64,000 bases of DNA from an uncultured Armatimonadota bacterium. Its GTDB lineage: Bacteria; Armatimonadota; Fimbriimonadia; Fimbriimonadales; Fimbriimonadaceae. Positions within the stretch are counted from its first letter, which is position 1, and every line of letters starts with the position of its first letter. The notes under the pieces are model-generated. The model made no database searches. It had not been told where the DNA came from and worked only from the letters and a program-made list of their open reading frames with translations. Below, in pieces: positions 46,104-54,162 of the stretch. The position numbers and the translations under genes are program-made. The DNA is taken from positions 1 through 64,000 of the forward strand of contig CAIUHP010000118.1 in NCBI GenBank assembly GCA_903899015.1, in the 5' to 3' direction.

Positions 46104-47984
46104 TTGGAAGAAACTCAACTAAAATCGCCGGCCAATAAGACATTTACCGAGATGTCCGACAAGAAATTCTTGTCCCTTCTCGTGGGCCTCACTGTATTTC
46201 TGGCGGCATTACCATTCATTATTGGAATGCTAACAGCTCCGCCGGGAGGGTCTTATCTTGGGTACCAATTCGGGACCGATGACCACATGGTGTATTCGGC
46301 CTGGATGCGTCAGGCGATGGACGGGCATTTCTTCCTCGACAATCGATTCACAACCGTTCAACAACCAGGGATCACTGTCCATGTTTATTTCTTTATGCTC
46401 GGATTGATCGCAAAGATTACGGGCATTCCCATTGCATCCGCATTGAGTCGACTCTTCTTTAGCGGACTTTTCATCGTACTGATGTGGCGCTTGATCCAAA
46501 GACTTGGATGGAATAGTTCGACCACTCGATTCGCATCCCTTTTCACCGTCGTCGGCGGAGGAATTGGGTTCTTGGTCTGGCACACCTTTGGTGTGGCTAT
46601 CGTGTCCGGATCACCTGCCCCCCTTTCTGATCTATTGGGAGGACTGCTACCAACGGATGTTTGGCAGCCAGAAGGGTTCGTTTTCCCGTCAATGCTCGTA
46701 AACGGGCTGTTCATGGTCAGCTTGTGTTTGATCGTCACCACTTTTCGATGCTTGCTAGATGCGAAAGAGAGTTGGAAACCGGTTGGCATCGGGGCCCTAT
46801 GTTTGGGCATCTTGATGAACATCCATAGCTATGACGTCTTGCTTATCGCCTTGGTGATGGTAGGGTTTCTAGCTGCATCGATCTACCAGAAACAAGTCAC
46901 TCGGAACTGGGTTATCCGTGCCGCAGCCATCGCCATGGGCGCAATTCCAGCCGCTCTTTGGTTCGTGCATGTCTTAAAGTCGGACGTCGTCTTTCAAGCA
47001 CGTGCCCAAACCGACACTCCAACCGCCAACTTCAAAGCGGTGTTGTTTGGCTATATCCTCATGATAATCTTGGGGCTAGTTGGACTCGCCAACCGGCCTA
47101 CCGAAGACTCGAATCTCAAAAAGCGCAGACTCGCTGGCGTCGGGCTAGCTACTTTCCTGTTCATTGGAATGTATCTCGCCGCATTCAGCTCAAAGGATAA
47201 ATATTTCCTTGACTTCGGCGGTTGGGCGTTTATTTTCGTGATCGCGCTGGCCGCAACAACTTTGTTAAGCGATGAAAACCCAGTGATGAATCTGATCGTA
47301 TCTTGGGCTCTTGTCGGAACAGTCGCCATCTATTTCCCAGGGCTCTTTCAAAGAAAACTATCCATGGGATTGAGTATTCCCTGGGCGATTCTTGCCGTAT
47401 ACGGAATCGAGACCCTCCTAGCAAAGCAGGAGAAATCGGTTCGAACTTTGGGAACCGTCTTGGCAACTCTTGTATTAGCGGCTACTTCAGTTCGCTGGCT
47501 GGGTCGTGAGTTTCGACTCATCCAGTCAAATGCGTCGAATACTTCCGTTCAGACCGCATATATTGAGCCCGACTTACAAGAGATCCTGAAATACTTGAAC
47601 GCGCAACATGGTCGACATGTGCTCATCGCCGCACCCGGAATCCCGTCACCTGCATTCCAAAAGAATCTCCAAGAATCGGGCACTGAAAGCATTACTCCGA
47701 CGCTAGCGGACTTCAACCCGATCGCGTCTGGCCTGTCCGGTGTCTACACCTATGCTGGACACTGGAGCGAGACTCCTGATTACAACAAGAAGCGCTCTGT
47801 ACTCTCCAAACTGTATTTCGCAAACATTCCAGCAGAGGCCCGCAAAGAGTTGCTCAAGGAGACAGGAGCCGACTTCATCGTCAACGTCGAAGCCAAGGCT
47901 CAACCCGCTCCCATGTTTGACTTCAACGCTTTTGGAGAAGCAGTCGTAAAAGGAACTCGATTCAGCCTTATCCGCGTGAAATAG
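46104..47984 (+). CDS. GT-C-like polytopic membrane protein (possible glycosyltransferase)
   Basis: 626 residues from a TTG at 46104, or 610 from the ATG at 46152 (MSDKKFLSLLVGL). About ten to eleven transmembrane helices come first. The first outer loop holds YQFGTDDHMVYSAWMRQAMDG, a paired Asp (59-60) like the catalytic loop of lipid-dependent GT-C glycosyltransferases. A soluble C-terminal part (about 500-626) follows. The donor, probably a polyprenyl-phosphate sugar, is unknown. The arabinose-donor genes at 23517-26623 make a polyprenyl-linked pentose one idea. Its 3' end overlaps the convergent VanW gene by 17 bases. Confidence 0.6.
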   Translation: MEETQLKSPANKTFTEMSDKKFLSLLVGLTVFLAALPFIIGMLTAPPGGSYLGYQFGTDDHMVYSAWMRQAMDGHFFLDNRFTTVQQPGITVHVYFFMLGLIAKITGIPIASALSRLFFSGLFIVLMWRLIQRLGWNSSTTRFASLFTVVGGGIGFLVWHTFGVAIVSGSPAPLSDLLGGLLPTDVWQPEGFVFPSMLVNGLFMVSLCLIVTTFRCLLDAKESWKPVGIGALCLGILMNIHSYDVLLIALVMVGFLAASIYQKQVTRNWVIRAAAIAMGAIPAALWFVHVLKSDVVFQARAQTDTPTANFKAVLFGYILMIILGLVGLANRPTEDSNLKKRRLAGVGLATFLFIGMYLAAFSSKDKYFLDFGGWAFIFVIALAATTLLSDENPVMNLIVSWALVGTVAIYFPGLFQRKLSMGLSIPWAILAVYGIETLLAKQEKSVRTLGTVLATLVLAATSVRWLGREFRLIQSNASNTSVQTAYIEPDLQEILKYLNAQHGRHVLIAAPGIPSPAFQKNLQESGTESITPTLADFNPIASGLSGVYTYAGHWSETPDYNKKRSVLSKLYFANIPAEARKELLKETGADFIVNVEAKAQPAPMFDFNAFGEAVVKGTRFSLIRVK

Positions 47985-49338
47985 GGCGAGCTTGGAATCC
48001 AGAGTTGGTTGAACCGAGCGGCGTGAACGCTCTTGGAGCAACCGGCGAAGTGGGAGAAGGTCCAACCGCGATGATCTTTTCGCCACCGCCATAGTAGCTA
48101 CGGTTCAGAAGTTGCTTGTCAACGAGAACACCGTTCTTATAGATCAAGCGATAAGTAGTAATAGAGTGTCCCCAACTTCCCTTTTCAACAACTTCACGCG
48201 AACCAGCAGGAAGCTTGGGATCTTGAATCACTTTCGTTCCCATATCCCATGACTTCCCCCCTTCCTGAACGAGCTTTACAGTCATTCCTGGGTCCTTTTT
48301 ACCAAGGATACGAAAAGTCAATTTGCCTGGCTCGAATGCCGAACTGACCGCGATCGGGAACGGCTTGTCGTTCTGGATAATAAGGTCGAGGTTGCCGTAA
48401 TCAACGGTTGCGTCGCGACCGAGTGGGACGTAAGCAACCGGCATCGAGTGGTTTGACCGATGAACGATCTTCACATTGCTAAAGATGCACGCATTGTATA
48501 GCGTAGTACTCACCTGGCAAATACCACCGCCAATTCCGGTGTCGTGACGACCGTTCTTATAGACTCCCGCCAGTTTGAATCCCCGTTCAACAGTCCGTTT
48601 GCCAACGGTGCCATTGAAACTTAATTTCTCACCCGGAAGCAGGATAACCCCGTCAAGTTTGGAACTAGCCAACTTAATATTCAAATTTCTATTCCATTGC
48701 TTTTTAGGAAATCTTGTTGAGAACGAAGCCATCACGTCGGTGATCTGACTAACTGTTGCGTCATCAAGTCTCTTTGGGCCCTGAATAAGTGGGAGTTCTA
48801 TGACTCCATTGCCTTTCATCGCCGCAAGAACCGCTGTGGGCCAAGCCTTTGCATCGATCTGGGTTTCCGTTACTTCCGGCTCTTGAACAACCAAACCCTT
48901 TCTAATCGTGACTCGGGCAGGCCTCGGCTTACCGATTGCCTTGGTAATCATGGCAACTAGTTTTTCTGGAATCGGCTCGGAAACGATAAAGGTGGGCTCA
49001 AGTTCCTTCTCTGCGGTATCTCCCACGACCGTCGCGGATTGCATGGGCAAGTGAGCTACCGTAGCCTTGTCATCAAGCTGAAGACCAATGTCGGACGGAT
49101 GAAGGACGGGCAACTGAGTTCGAATCAAATTCGAATGAATTCGGAACTCACGGGTCTTCTGAGATTGCCACCAAACTCGGAGTTGCTTGCCTGCTTGTTC
49201 GGGTGTGAGACCACCAAGTTCATTGCCAGCTACCTTCGTGTAGGCACGGACGATAATGTCCTGTTGTTGACCAGGCTCCGCCTCCACAAAAGCGAGTGCG
49301 GAAGAAAGGATAACAAGGCTGAGAGCAAGTCTGTTCAT
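47968..49338 (-). CDS. VanW family protein with peptidoglycan-binding-like domain
   Basis: 456 residues from the ATG at 49338 (signal peptide MNRLALSLVILSSALAF); a start 24 bases upstream would add an unlikely leader. The N-terminal half resembles the putative peptidoglycan-binding domain found before VanW (EKLVAMITKAIGKPRPARV). The VanW domain reads LLPGEKLSFNGTVGKRTVERGFK, GGGICQVSTTLYNA and RSNHSMPVAYVPLGRDATVDYG. VanW proteins are exported, and their exact role in the cell wall is unknown. It overlaps the 3' end of the GT-C-like gene. Confidence 0.88.
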   Translation of the reverse strand: MNRLALSLVILSSALAFVEAEPGQQQDIIVRAYTKVAGNELGGLTPEQAGKQLRVWWQSQKTREFRIHSNLIRTQLPVLHPSDIGLQLDDKATVAHLPMQSATVVGDTAEKELEPTFIVSEPIPEKLVAMITKAIGKPRPARVTIRKGLVVQEPEVTETQIDAKAWPTAVLAAMKGNGVIELPLIQGPKRLDDATVSQITDVMASFSTRFPKKQWNRNLNIKLASSKLDGVILLPGEKLSFNGTVGKRTVERGFKLAGVYKNGRHDTGIGGGICQVSTTLYNACIFSNVKIVHRSNHSMPVAYVPLGRDATVDYGNLDLIIQNDKPFPIAVSSAFEPGKLTFRILGKKDPGMTVKLVQEGGKSWDMGTKVIQDPKLPAGSREVVEKGSWGHSITTYRLIYKNGVLVDKQLLNRSYYGGGEKIIAVGPSPTSPVAPRAFTPLGSTNSGFQARPISRG

Positions 49339-49592
49339 GTGGGGTACGGTGAGTTCAAGCAAGGCAGTGGAGTCGACGGCAAATTCTGGCTTTGAAAACG
49401 CGCCTAACTACCCATTATGGCATTTTTGGGCCCATTGACTGGGCCATTCGTCGGCGAGGGCGTATGCCATTTAAAGCCATGCATTTCTTCTTAGTTAATA
49501 CGATTTGTAAGGGTCAATCGTCACGCTTTCTGTTATGTTCACCCTGTAAGCGGAAACAGGGTAAATCCAGTTCCATCGAGTAAAATCCCGAA

Positions 49593-50468
49593 ATGCCTAA
49601 GTTGGTTTGGCTCAATGGCCAGGTGATGCCCCTGGAGTCTGCAGTAACTACCGTTGCAGACCATGCGCACTTGTATGGTGATGGTTTGTTCGAAGGAATT
49701 CGAATTTACAACCACCGTGTGTGGAAACTCGACGAGCATCTTGACCGCCTCTATCACGGCATTAAATTCCTCGGCTATGAGATGAAACAGTCGGTTACTG
49801 AGCTGCGCGCGATTTTGCTCGATGTCTGCAAACAAGCCGACATCAGTGATGGCTACATCCGGTTGAACGTGACTCGCGGTACTGGTTTAGGACTTGACCC
49901 AAAAGGAATTGATCGAACTCCAAACGTGATGATCATGGTCTCAACGCTGGCCCTTTATCCGCCATCCGCCTACGACTTGGGACTCGACGTCATTACCTCT
50001 TCCATTCGAGTGATCCCATCGGACGCCTTAGACCCTAGACTGAAGTGCATTGGTCGTTACGCCGCAAACATCCTCGCAAAACAGGAAGGCAACCGCATGG
50101 GTGCAGGCGAAGCTCTCATGCTTAACTATCAGGGTCAAATTGCGGAATGCACTGGCGACAACATTTTCTTGATCGAAAAGGGCGTTGTCCGAACTCCTCA
50201 CCCGTCGTGCGGAATCTTGCGTGGCGTGACTCGAGATACCGTTATCCAGATGGCGAAGGATGCTGGCTACACCGTAGAAGAGACGATCCTCACGACCTTC
50301 GATGTATTCAGCGCCGATGAAGCCTTCTTGACTGGAACGGCTGCGGAAGTTATTCCAATGGTCACTCTCGATGCCAAGAAGATCGGAACTGGCACGCCGG
50401 GGCCGATTACTAAAGAGATCATGAGCATCTTCAGAACACAGACAACCACCACTGGAGTCGAGTTCTAA
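49593..50468 (+). CDS. ilvE: Branched-chain amino acid aminotransferase (class IV)
   Basis: A 291-residue fold-type IV PLP transaminase. The PLP lysine is Lys151 in RLKCIGRYAANILAKQE. The PLP phosphate-binding text SCGILRGVTRDTV and GTAAEVIPMV are typical of IlvE. The N-terminus LVWLNGQVMPLESAVTTVADH and YGDGLFEGIR are standard. It catalyses the last step of leucine, isoleucine and valine synthesis. The D-amino-acid aminotransferase subfamily is a less likely alternative. Its stop overlaps the apparent start of the McsA-like gene. Confidence 0.93.
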   Translation: MPKLVWLNGQVMPLESAVTTVADHAHLYGDGLFEGIRIYNHRVWKLDEHLDRLYHGIKFLGYEMKQSVTELRAILLDVCKQADISDGYIRLNVTRGTGLGLDPKGIDRTPNVMIMVSTLALYPPSAYDLGLDVITSSIRVIPSDALDPRLKCIGRYAANILAKQEGNRMGAGEALMLNYQGQIAECTGDNIFLIEKGVVRTPHPSCGILRGVTRDTVIQMAKDAGYTVEETILTTFDVFSADEAFLTGTAAEVIPMVTLDAKKIGTGTPGPITKEIMSIFRTQTTTTGVEF

Positions 50469-50809
50469 TCGAAGGCTGTGCATCGTGCGGCATGCTTGCG
50501 GAGTTCAGCGTCGTTCAAGACGGTGTTCAAACGTGGGCATGCAGCCGGTGTATCGACTTGTTGTTGCCTGACGCGGGTCTGTCGTCAATATCGTTGGCAC
50601 TTTGCCCTCCCAAGCGTATGCTTGGAATTTGCCCTTACTGCAAGTCCACTCAAGAAGAAGCACTCCAAACCGGCTTAGTGGGATGCCCCCTCTGCTACGA
50701 AATGCTGGATGCAGCGGCACTTGTTCACTTCGGAATCGCCAAAGGCGCATGGCAACCCGAGAAAAAATGGTCACTCGTTCTTCCCAACGGCGTGATTCCA
50801 GTCGAGTAA
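50468..50809 (+). CDS. McsA-like double zinc-ribbon protein (apparent ATC start)
   Basis: 113 residues if begun at 50468. It has two zinc sites. The first is Cys4/Cys7 (GCASCG) with Cys25/Cys28 (ACSRC). The second is Cys55/Cys58 (CPYC) with Cys73/Cys76 in TGLVGCPLCYE, which is McsA/UvrB-partner-like text. The first CxxC lies upstream of the first in-frame ATG (50492). No ATG, GTG or TTG exists between there and the stop at 50411. The best start is ATC at 50468, in TAATC overlapping the ilvE stop, with GGAG at 50454-50457. McsA activates the McsB arginine kinase; no mcsB is seen here. Confidence 0.6.
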   Translation: MEGCASCGMLAEFSVVQDGVQTWACSRCIDLLLPDAGLSSISLALCPPKRMLGICPYCKSTQEEALQTGLVGCPLCYEMLDAAALVHFGIAKGAWQPEKKWSLVLPNGVIPVE

Positions 50810-51137
50810 CCACGCGACTCTTGCCAGACAAATATGGTACTGAATCGACCTCACGATGCCTGAGCTAGCCATTTAAAGCTCTCATCCAAGGCACGTATCG
50901 TAGGAGGCAGAAAATCAACCTCTCCCGTTTGGCTCCACTTGTAAATTACTGATTTTTGGCGGACACTATAGGGTGTCGCTTCGAAGAGGAAGCGCCAAAT
51001 AATGCGCTTCGATGCCTTAGATCATTCACAAATCACTAGGTTCTCAAGTTCTGGTGTGGAAGTGAAGCATTCCAGGGTGACGGAGTGTTAAACTGACAAC
51101 CCGCGCATCGATTTGATCGGCGCGCCCGTCTTTGTCT
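50810..51137. promoter_or_regulatory. 328-base region upstream of the ECF sigma factor, with inverted repeats
   Basis: No ORF of note. CGCTTC and GAAGCG arms occur at 50979-50996, with a further GCGCTTCGATGC at 51003-51014. A GCGC-centred palindrome (CGCGCATCGATTTGATCGGCGCG) lies about 51103-51125, next to the gene. Together they suggest a regulated promoter, perhaps autoregulated by the sigma factor. I find no convincing -35/-10 pair. Confidence 0.4.
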
Positions 51138-51683
51138 ATGCCGAATGACGCACTACAAGACTCACTGGCCGAAAAACGCTGGCTCACCGCTCTCGCAGAG
51201 GGCGATCCTAGCGCGCTTGGTGGAATATACGAGTTGTATGGTGAGCGGATTTTCCGCTACACCTTTCGGATGCTTGGTAATCGCACGGATGCAGAAGACG
51301 CAACCGCAGAAACATTTCTGCGGGTGGTTCGGCGCTCAGCCGAACTTCGCGCCGATGGTGCCTTTCGGACTTGGTTATTCCGCATTGCGCGGAATCTATG
51401 TATCGACAAACTACGGCAGCACAAGCTTATGGAGTTGCCGCCCGACGCTCAGTACTCGGGTGCAGAAGAACGCACAACCCTTAGGGTCACCGTTCATCAA
51501 GCACTTAATGACTTGCCCTTGGAATACAGGGAGCCGCTAATTTACTGCGATCTTGAAGAAATGAGCGCAAAAGAAGCAGCCGATATCCTGAAGATTAGCG
51601 TTCCGGCGCTGAAATCAAGGCTATATCGTGGTCGAAGAGCACTGAGAGACAAGCTAGGAAGCGCCATGGAGCGGACGCTATGA
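51138..51683 (+). CDS. ECF-type RNA polymerase sigma factor
   Basis: A 181-residue sigma-70 family factor with regions 2 and 4 only. Region 2 is ALGGIYELYGERIFRYTFRML..DAEDATAETFLRV, and the -10 recognition helix is FRTWLFRIARNLCIDKLRQ. Region 4 is DLPLEYREPLIYCDLEEMSAKEAADILKISVPALKSRLYRGR. The ATG at 51138 is preferred over a TTG two codons upstream. It directs transcription of an unknown regulon. The next gene overlaps by 4 bases (ATGA) and may encode its regulator. Confidence 0.92.
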   Translation: MPNDALQDSLAEKRWLTALAEGDPSALGGIYELYGERIFRYTFRMLGNRTDAEDATAETFLRVVRRSAELRADGAFRTWLFRIARNLCIDKLRQHKLMELPPDAQYSGAEERTTLRVTVHQALNDLPLEYREPLIYCDLEEMSAKEAADILKISVPALKSRLYRGRRALRDKLGSAMERTL

Positions 51684-51967
51684 ACAATGAACTTTTCGAA
51701 AAACTAGTCGACCTTTATGCTGGTCGAGACCTGACCAGCGAACTTGATGAGCAAATGGAGGCGGCTGCGGCCGTCGATACGGGGCTCGGTCACGAAATGA
51801 CCTCTCTGAGAAATACAGTAGACCTGTTGCACAGCGATCCAGGTCCCATCTACACCGAAGAATCCTATCAAAGGATTCTCATGAAACTTTATGCAAGGGG
51901 TGCGGCCATTCAGCCGAAGGCGCCGTCACCGATCCACTTGCAATATCACCTGCCCATTCAGGGCTAA
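51680..51967 (+). CDS. Small protein coupled to the sigma factor, possible anti-sigma factor
   Basis: A 95-residue soluble acidic protein with no membrane helix and no cysteines, so it is neither a typical RseA-like nor a ZAS-type anti-sigma factor. The first part (ELFEKLVDLYAGRDLTSELDEQM) is like the N-terminal helices found in putative anti-sigma proteins. Gene order and the ATGA overlap with the ECF gene are the main evidence. The C-terminus is Pro/His-rich. dnaN follows 14 bases later and may be cotranscribed. Confidence 0.55.
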   Translation: MNNELFEKLVDLYAGRDLTSELDEQMEAAAAVDTGLGHEMTSLRNTVDLLHSDPGPIYTEESYQRILMKLYARGAAIQPKAPSPIHLQYHLPIQG

Positions 51968-51981
51968 GCGACCTGTAACCT

Positions 51982-53085
51982 ATGAAGCTTGTTTGTCCAC
52001 GTAAGGAGTTCTTTGAAGCGGTTAGCGCAGCAGCAGTTGCGGCGAATGTCCGCACCTCTCTCAACATTCTTCAATACCTAAAGATTGAAGGTAGTGAGAA
52101 TTCGGTCCGAGTCATCGGTTGCGATGGCGAAATGTGGGTCGAAAGAGAGATGGCTTGTTTCATTTCTGAGCCTGGCTCAATTTGTCTTCAGGCGAAGTTG
52201 CTCAATGACATCGTAACTTTGATGCCAGACGGCGATATTGAACTTCAAACATTGGATAACGGCGGCGTTCTGCTTCAACAAGGTGCTTCAGAGTACCGAA
52301 TGATGAGCCTGGACGCAGATGACTTCCCCGAGCCTCCAACCTTTGGCGGCGACGGTGAACTTAAGCTCCAAATGGGTCTTCTCCGCAAAGCGGTTGATTC
52401 CGTCATCTATGCGGTGACTCCGGAGCAGCATAAAGCAGTTTTAACTGGCGTCCTCTTTTCCTACAACGGGAAAACCTTAACGCTAGTTGCCACCGACACC
52501 CATCGGTTGGCAGTACGCAAGATTGACCAAGAGGGTATTGGAACAAGCATCAATGCGGTCGTTCCTGAAAAGGCTCTCCGAGCCATTAAGGCTCTTCCCA
52601 TTCCGGACGATCATGATGTCGAAATCCGTTTCGGCGGTGGTCGCTTGGGAGTTGAAGCCGGTGGCGCAAAAGTTGTCTCGCAACTTCTTGCCGGCACCTA
52701 TCCCAACTGGGAGCGCGTTGTTCCCTCCGAGTCGACTCGAGCATGGCTTGTTGAAGTAGACCAACTTACTGAGAAGGTCAAGCGAACCATGATTCTTGCT
52801 CGCGATAACGCTAATCGCGTTCGATTCAAAGGAGCTAACGATCAGATCCTTCTGGCCGCACGATCCGAAGAAAAAGGTGAAGCCAAGGAAGAAGTCAGCA
52901 TGGTTCCTTCCAATGGTGAAGTCGAGATTGCGTTCAACGGCAAATATGTTCAAGACGCTCTCGGAGCCATTGAAGGCCCCGGTGTCCGAATCGAGATGAC
53001 TGAAAGCACTCGACCTGCAGTTTTCCGTCCTGCAGACGACGAGAGCGGCTACTTCTGCGTCATCATGCCAATGGCATTGGCCTAA
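51982..53085 (+). CDS. dnaN: DNA polymerase III beta subunit (sliding clamp)
   Basis: A 367-residue beta clamp with three similar domains. Recognisable blocks include MKLVCPRKEFFEAVSAAAVAA, LTGVLFSYNGKTLTLVATDTHRLAVRK, LLAGTYPNWERVVP and the C-terminal FCVIMPM (the family ends in PMR/PVR). The clamp tethers polymerase to DNA. It is not next to dnaA here but follows an ECF sigma factor pair with a 14-base gap, an unusual location. It has its own terminator. Confidence 0.96.
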   Translation: MKLVCPRKEFFEAVSAAAVAANVRTSLNILQYLKIEGSENSVRVIGCDGEMWVEREMACFISEPGSICLQAKLLNDIVTLMPDGDIELQTLDNGGVLLQQGASEYRMMSLDADDFPEPPTFGGDGELKLQMGLLRKAVDSVIYAVTPEQHKAVLTGVLFSYNGKTLTLVATDTHRLAVRKIDQEGIGTSINAVVPEKALRAIKALPIPDDHDVEIRFGGGRLGVEAGGAKVVSQLLAGTYPNWERVVPSESTRAWLVEVDQLTEKVKRTMILARDNANRVRFKGANDQILLAARSEEKGEAKEEVSMVPSNGEVEIAFNGKYVQDALGAIEGPGVRIEMTESTRPAVFRPADDESGYFCVIMPMALA

Positions 53086-53102
53086 TTAGATTCGTCAAAT
53101 AT

Positions 53103-53134
53103 AAAGGAGTCCACGATTGTGGGCTCCTTTTTTG
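53103..53134 (+). terminator. Rho-independent terminator of dnaN
   Basis: AAAGGAG-T-CCAC, GATT loop, GTGG-G-CTCCTTT followed by further T residues, 18 bases past the dnaN stop. Confidence 0.88.
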
Positions 53135-53295
53135 TTGGGCTTGGTACGCTCGCATCACCGCCATTTTCATGATGAATCCTCAGGTTTATCCTTCCTGAAG
53201 AAAGGCGATGCTGCAGACTATCTGCCAACCGCAGCACTGATTTCATGGTGAAAGGCGATAAAACTGACCTCATTCACCGAAAGCTGAAACCAGCT

Positions 53296-53697
53296 TCAAC
53301 GTCGGCATTGCTGCTGAAGTCTTAAATTGAGGACGTGAAAGGAGACTAACAGAACGCCGCCAGCGACTGCAAAGAATGTCGTCATCATTCGCGTCATAAC
53401 ATCTTTGCTCTCATGATCCAAAACAAAATGGCTGATCACGATTGAAATAACACCGGCTAGAAAAATGAGAGCCGGCCGCCACGACCCGTGACGTCGAATC
53501 CCCGTGATGATCGCTAAGCTCGCTACCGACAAAGTGACCGTCAAGAAAATGATGTCCGTCGTTGTGGAGCCGATAAACCCCATCCCGACTACCGACAGAA
53601 CCCCAAGTGCTAGACCGCTAAGCAAGCAATGAATGGCACAGGCAGCGCTTGCAAAAGCACCCACCTTGTCCAGATTCATCCGCCCCATTGCTCGCAT
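53296..53697 (-). CDS. MerC-domain membrane protein
   Basis: A 133-residue protein with four hydrophobic helices. The first helix holds C20AIHC24, the MerC signature. MerC proteins import mercuric ions in mercury resistance; chromosomal relatives often have unknown roles. The second cysteine pair of true MerC is not evident, so transport of mercury is doubtful. ATG codons at 53697, 53688 and 53679 are all possible starts. A CsoR/CstR-like operator at 53710-53726 lies 13 bases upstream, suggesting metal- or sulfur-responsive control. No other mer gene is near. Confidence 0.75.
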   Translation of the reverse strand: MRAMGRMNLDKVGAFASAACAIHCLLSGLALGVLSVVGMGFIGSTTTDIIFLTVTLSVASLAIITGIRRHGSWRPALIFLAGVISIVISHFVLDHESKDVMTRMMTTFFAVAGGVLLVSFHVLNLRLQQQCRR

Positions 53698-53709
53698 GAC
53701 GTATCTATG

Positions 53710-53726
53710 ATACCCCTACTGGGTAT
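53710..53726 (-). promoter_or_regulatory. Putative CsoR/CstR-type operator upstream of merC-like gene
   Basis: ATACCC, 5 bases, GGGTAT: a perfect 6-bp inverted repeat of the form described for CsoR/CstR repressors (ATACCC-n-GGGTAT). It is placed where it could block transcription of the MerC-like gene. No CsoR-family gene is in the window. Confidence 0.55.
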
Positions 53727-53839
53727 TGGAATAGTGCTTAGAAAATTGAATCCCGAATCGGAACTCTACCCAATTGCTTCGACGCACTTAGATCACAGAA
53801 CAACAAAATAGAACCAACGAATCTCCAAAATCAGGTAAC

Positions 53840-53866
53840 AAAAAAGCCCCCAAATGGGAGCTTTTG
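53840..53866 (-). terminator. Rho-independent terminator of tRNA-Arg
   Basis: On the minus strand AAAAGCTCCC, ATTT loop, GGGGGCTTTTTT, 12 bases past the tRNA CCA end. Confidence 0.85.
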
Positions 53867-53877
53867 CAAATTTTATT

Positions 53878-53953
53878 TGGCGCGCTCGATAGGACTCGAA
53901 CCTACGACCCTCAGCTCCGCAAGCTGATGCTCTATCCACTGAGCTACGAGCGC
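53878..53953 (-). tRNA. tRNA-Arg (anticodon GCG)
   Basis: This is a 76-nt cloverleaf on the minus strand. The acceptor GCGCTCG pairs with CGAGCGC, with discriminator G and an encoded CCA. The anticodon stem TCAGC/GCTGA encloses loop TTGCGGA, so the anticodon is GCG, reading CGC. Most bacteria read CGC with an inosine-modified ACG tRNA instead, so this is unusual. The T-loop and D-loop are normal. It is followed by a terminator. Confidence 0.9.
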
Positions 53954-54162
53954 ACTCTTCGACTAACCCCGATACTATACCTGAAAATAGAACCGACATT
54001 TGAACCTGAATTGGTCGTCTTTGGCCCCCTCCACAGGATCAAAAAAACACATTACAAGGTGGAATTACCATTGTGTTCCAGTCCTCAAAAACCATGCGAT
54101 CAAGGATATCAAACGTCGCAGGCCTCTGAATTGAACAGATCACAAGCCAATGAAGTGACAAG

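Noticed and set aside
50505-50831. 108-codon minus-strand ORF opposite the McsA-like gene
   Set aside because: The plus strand has four CxxC pairs in register; the minus ORF has no such pattern.
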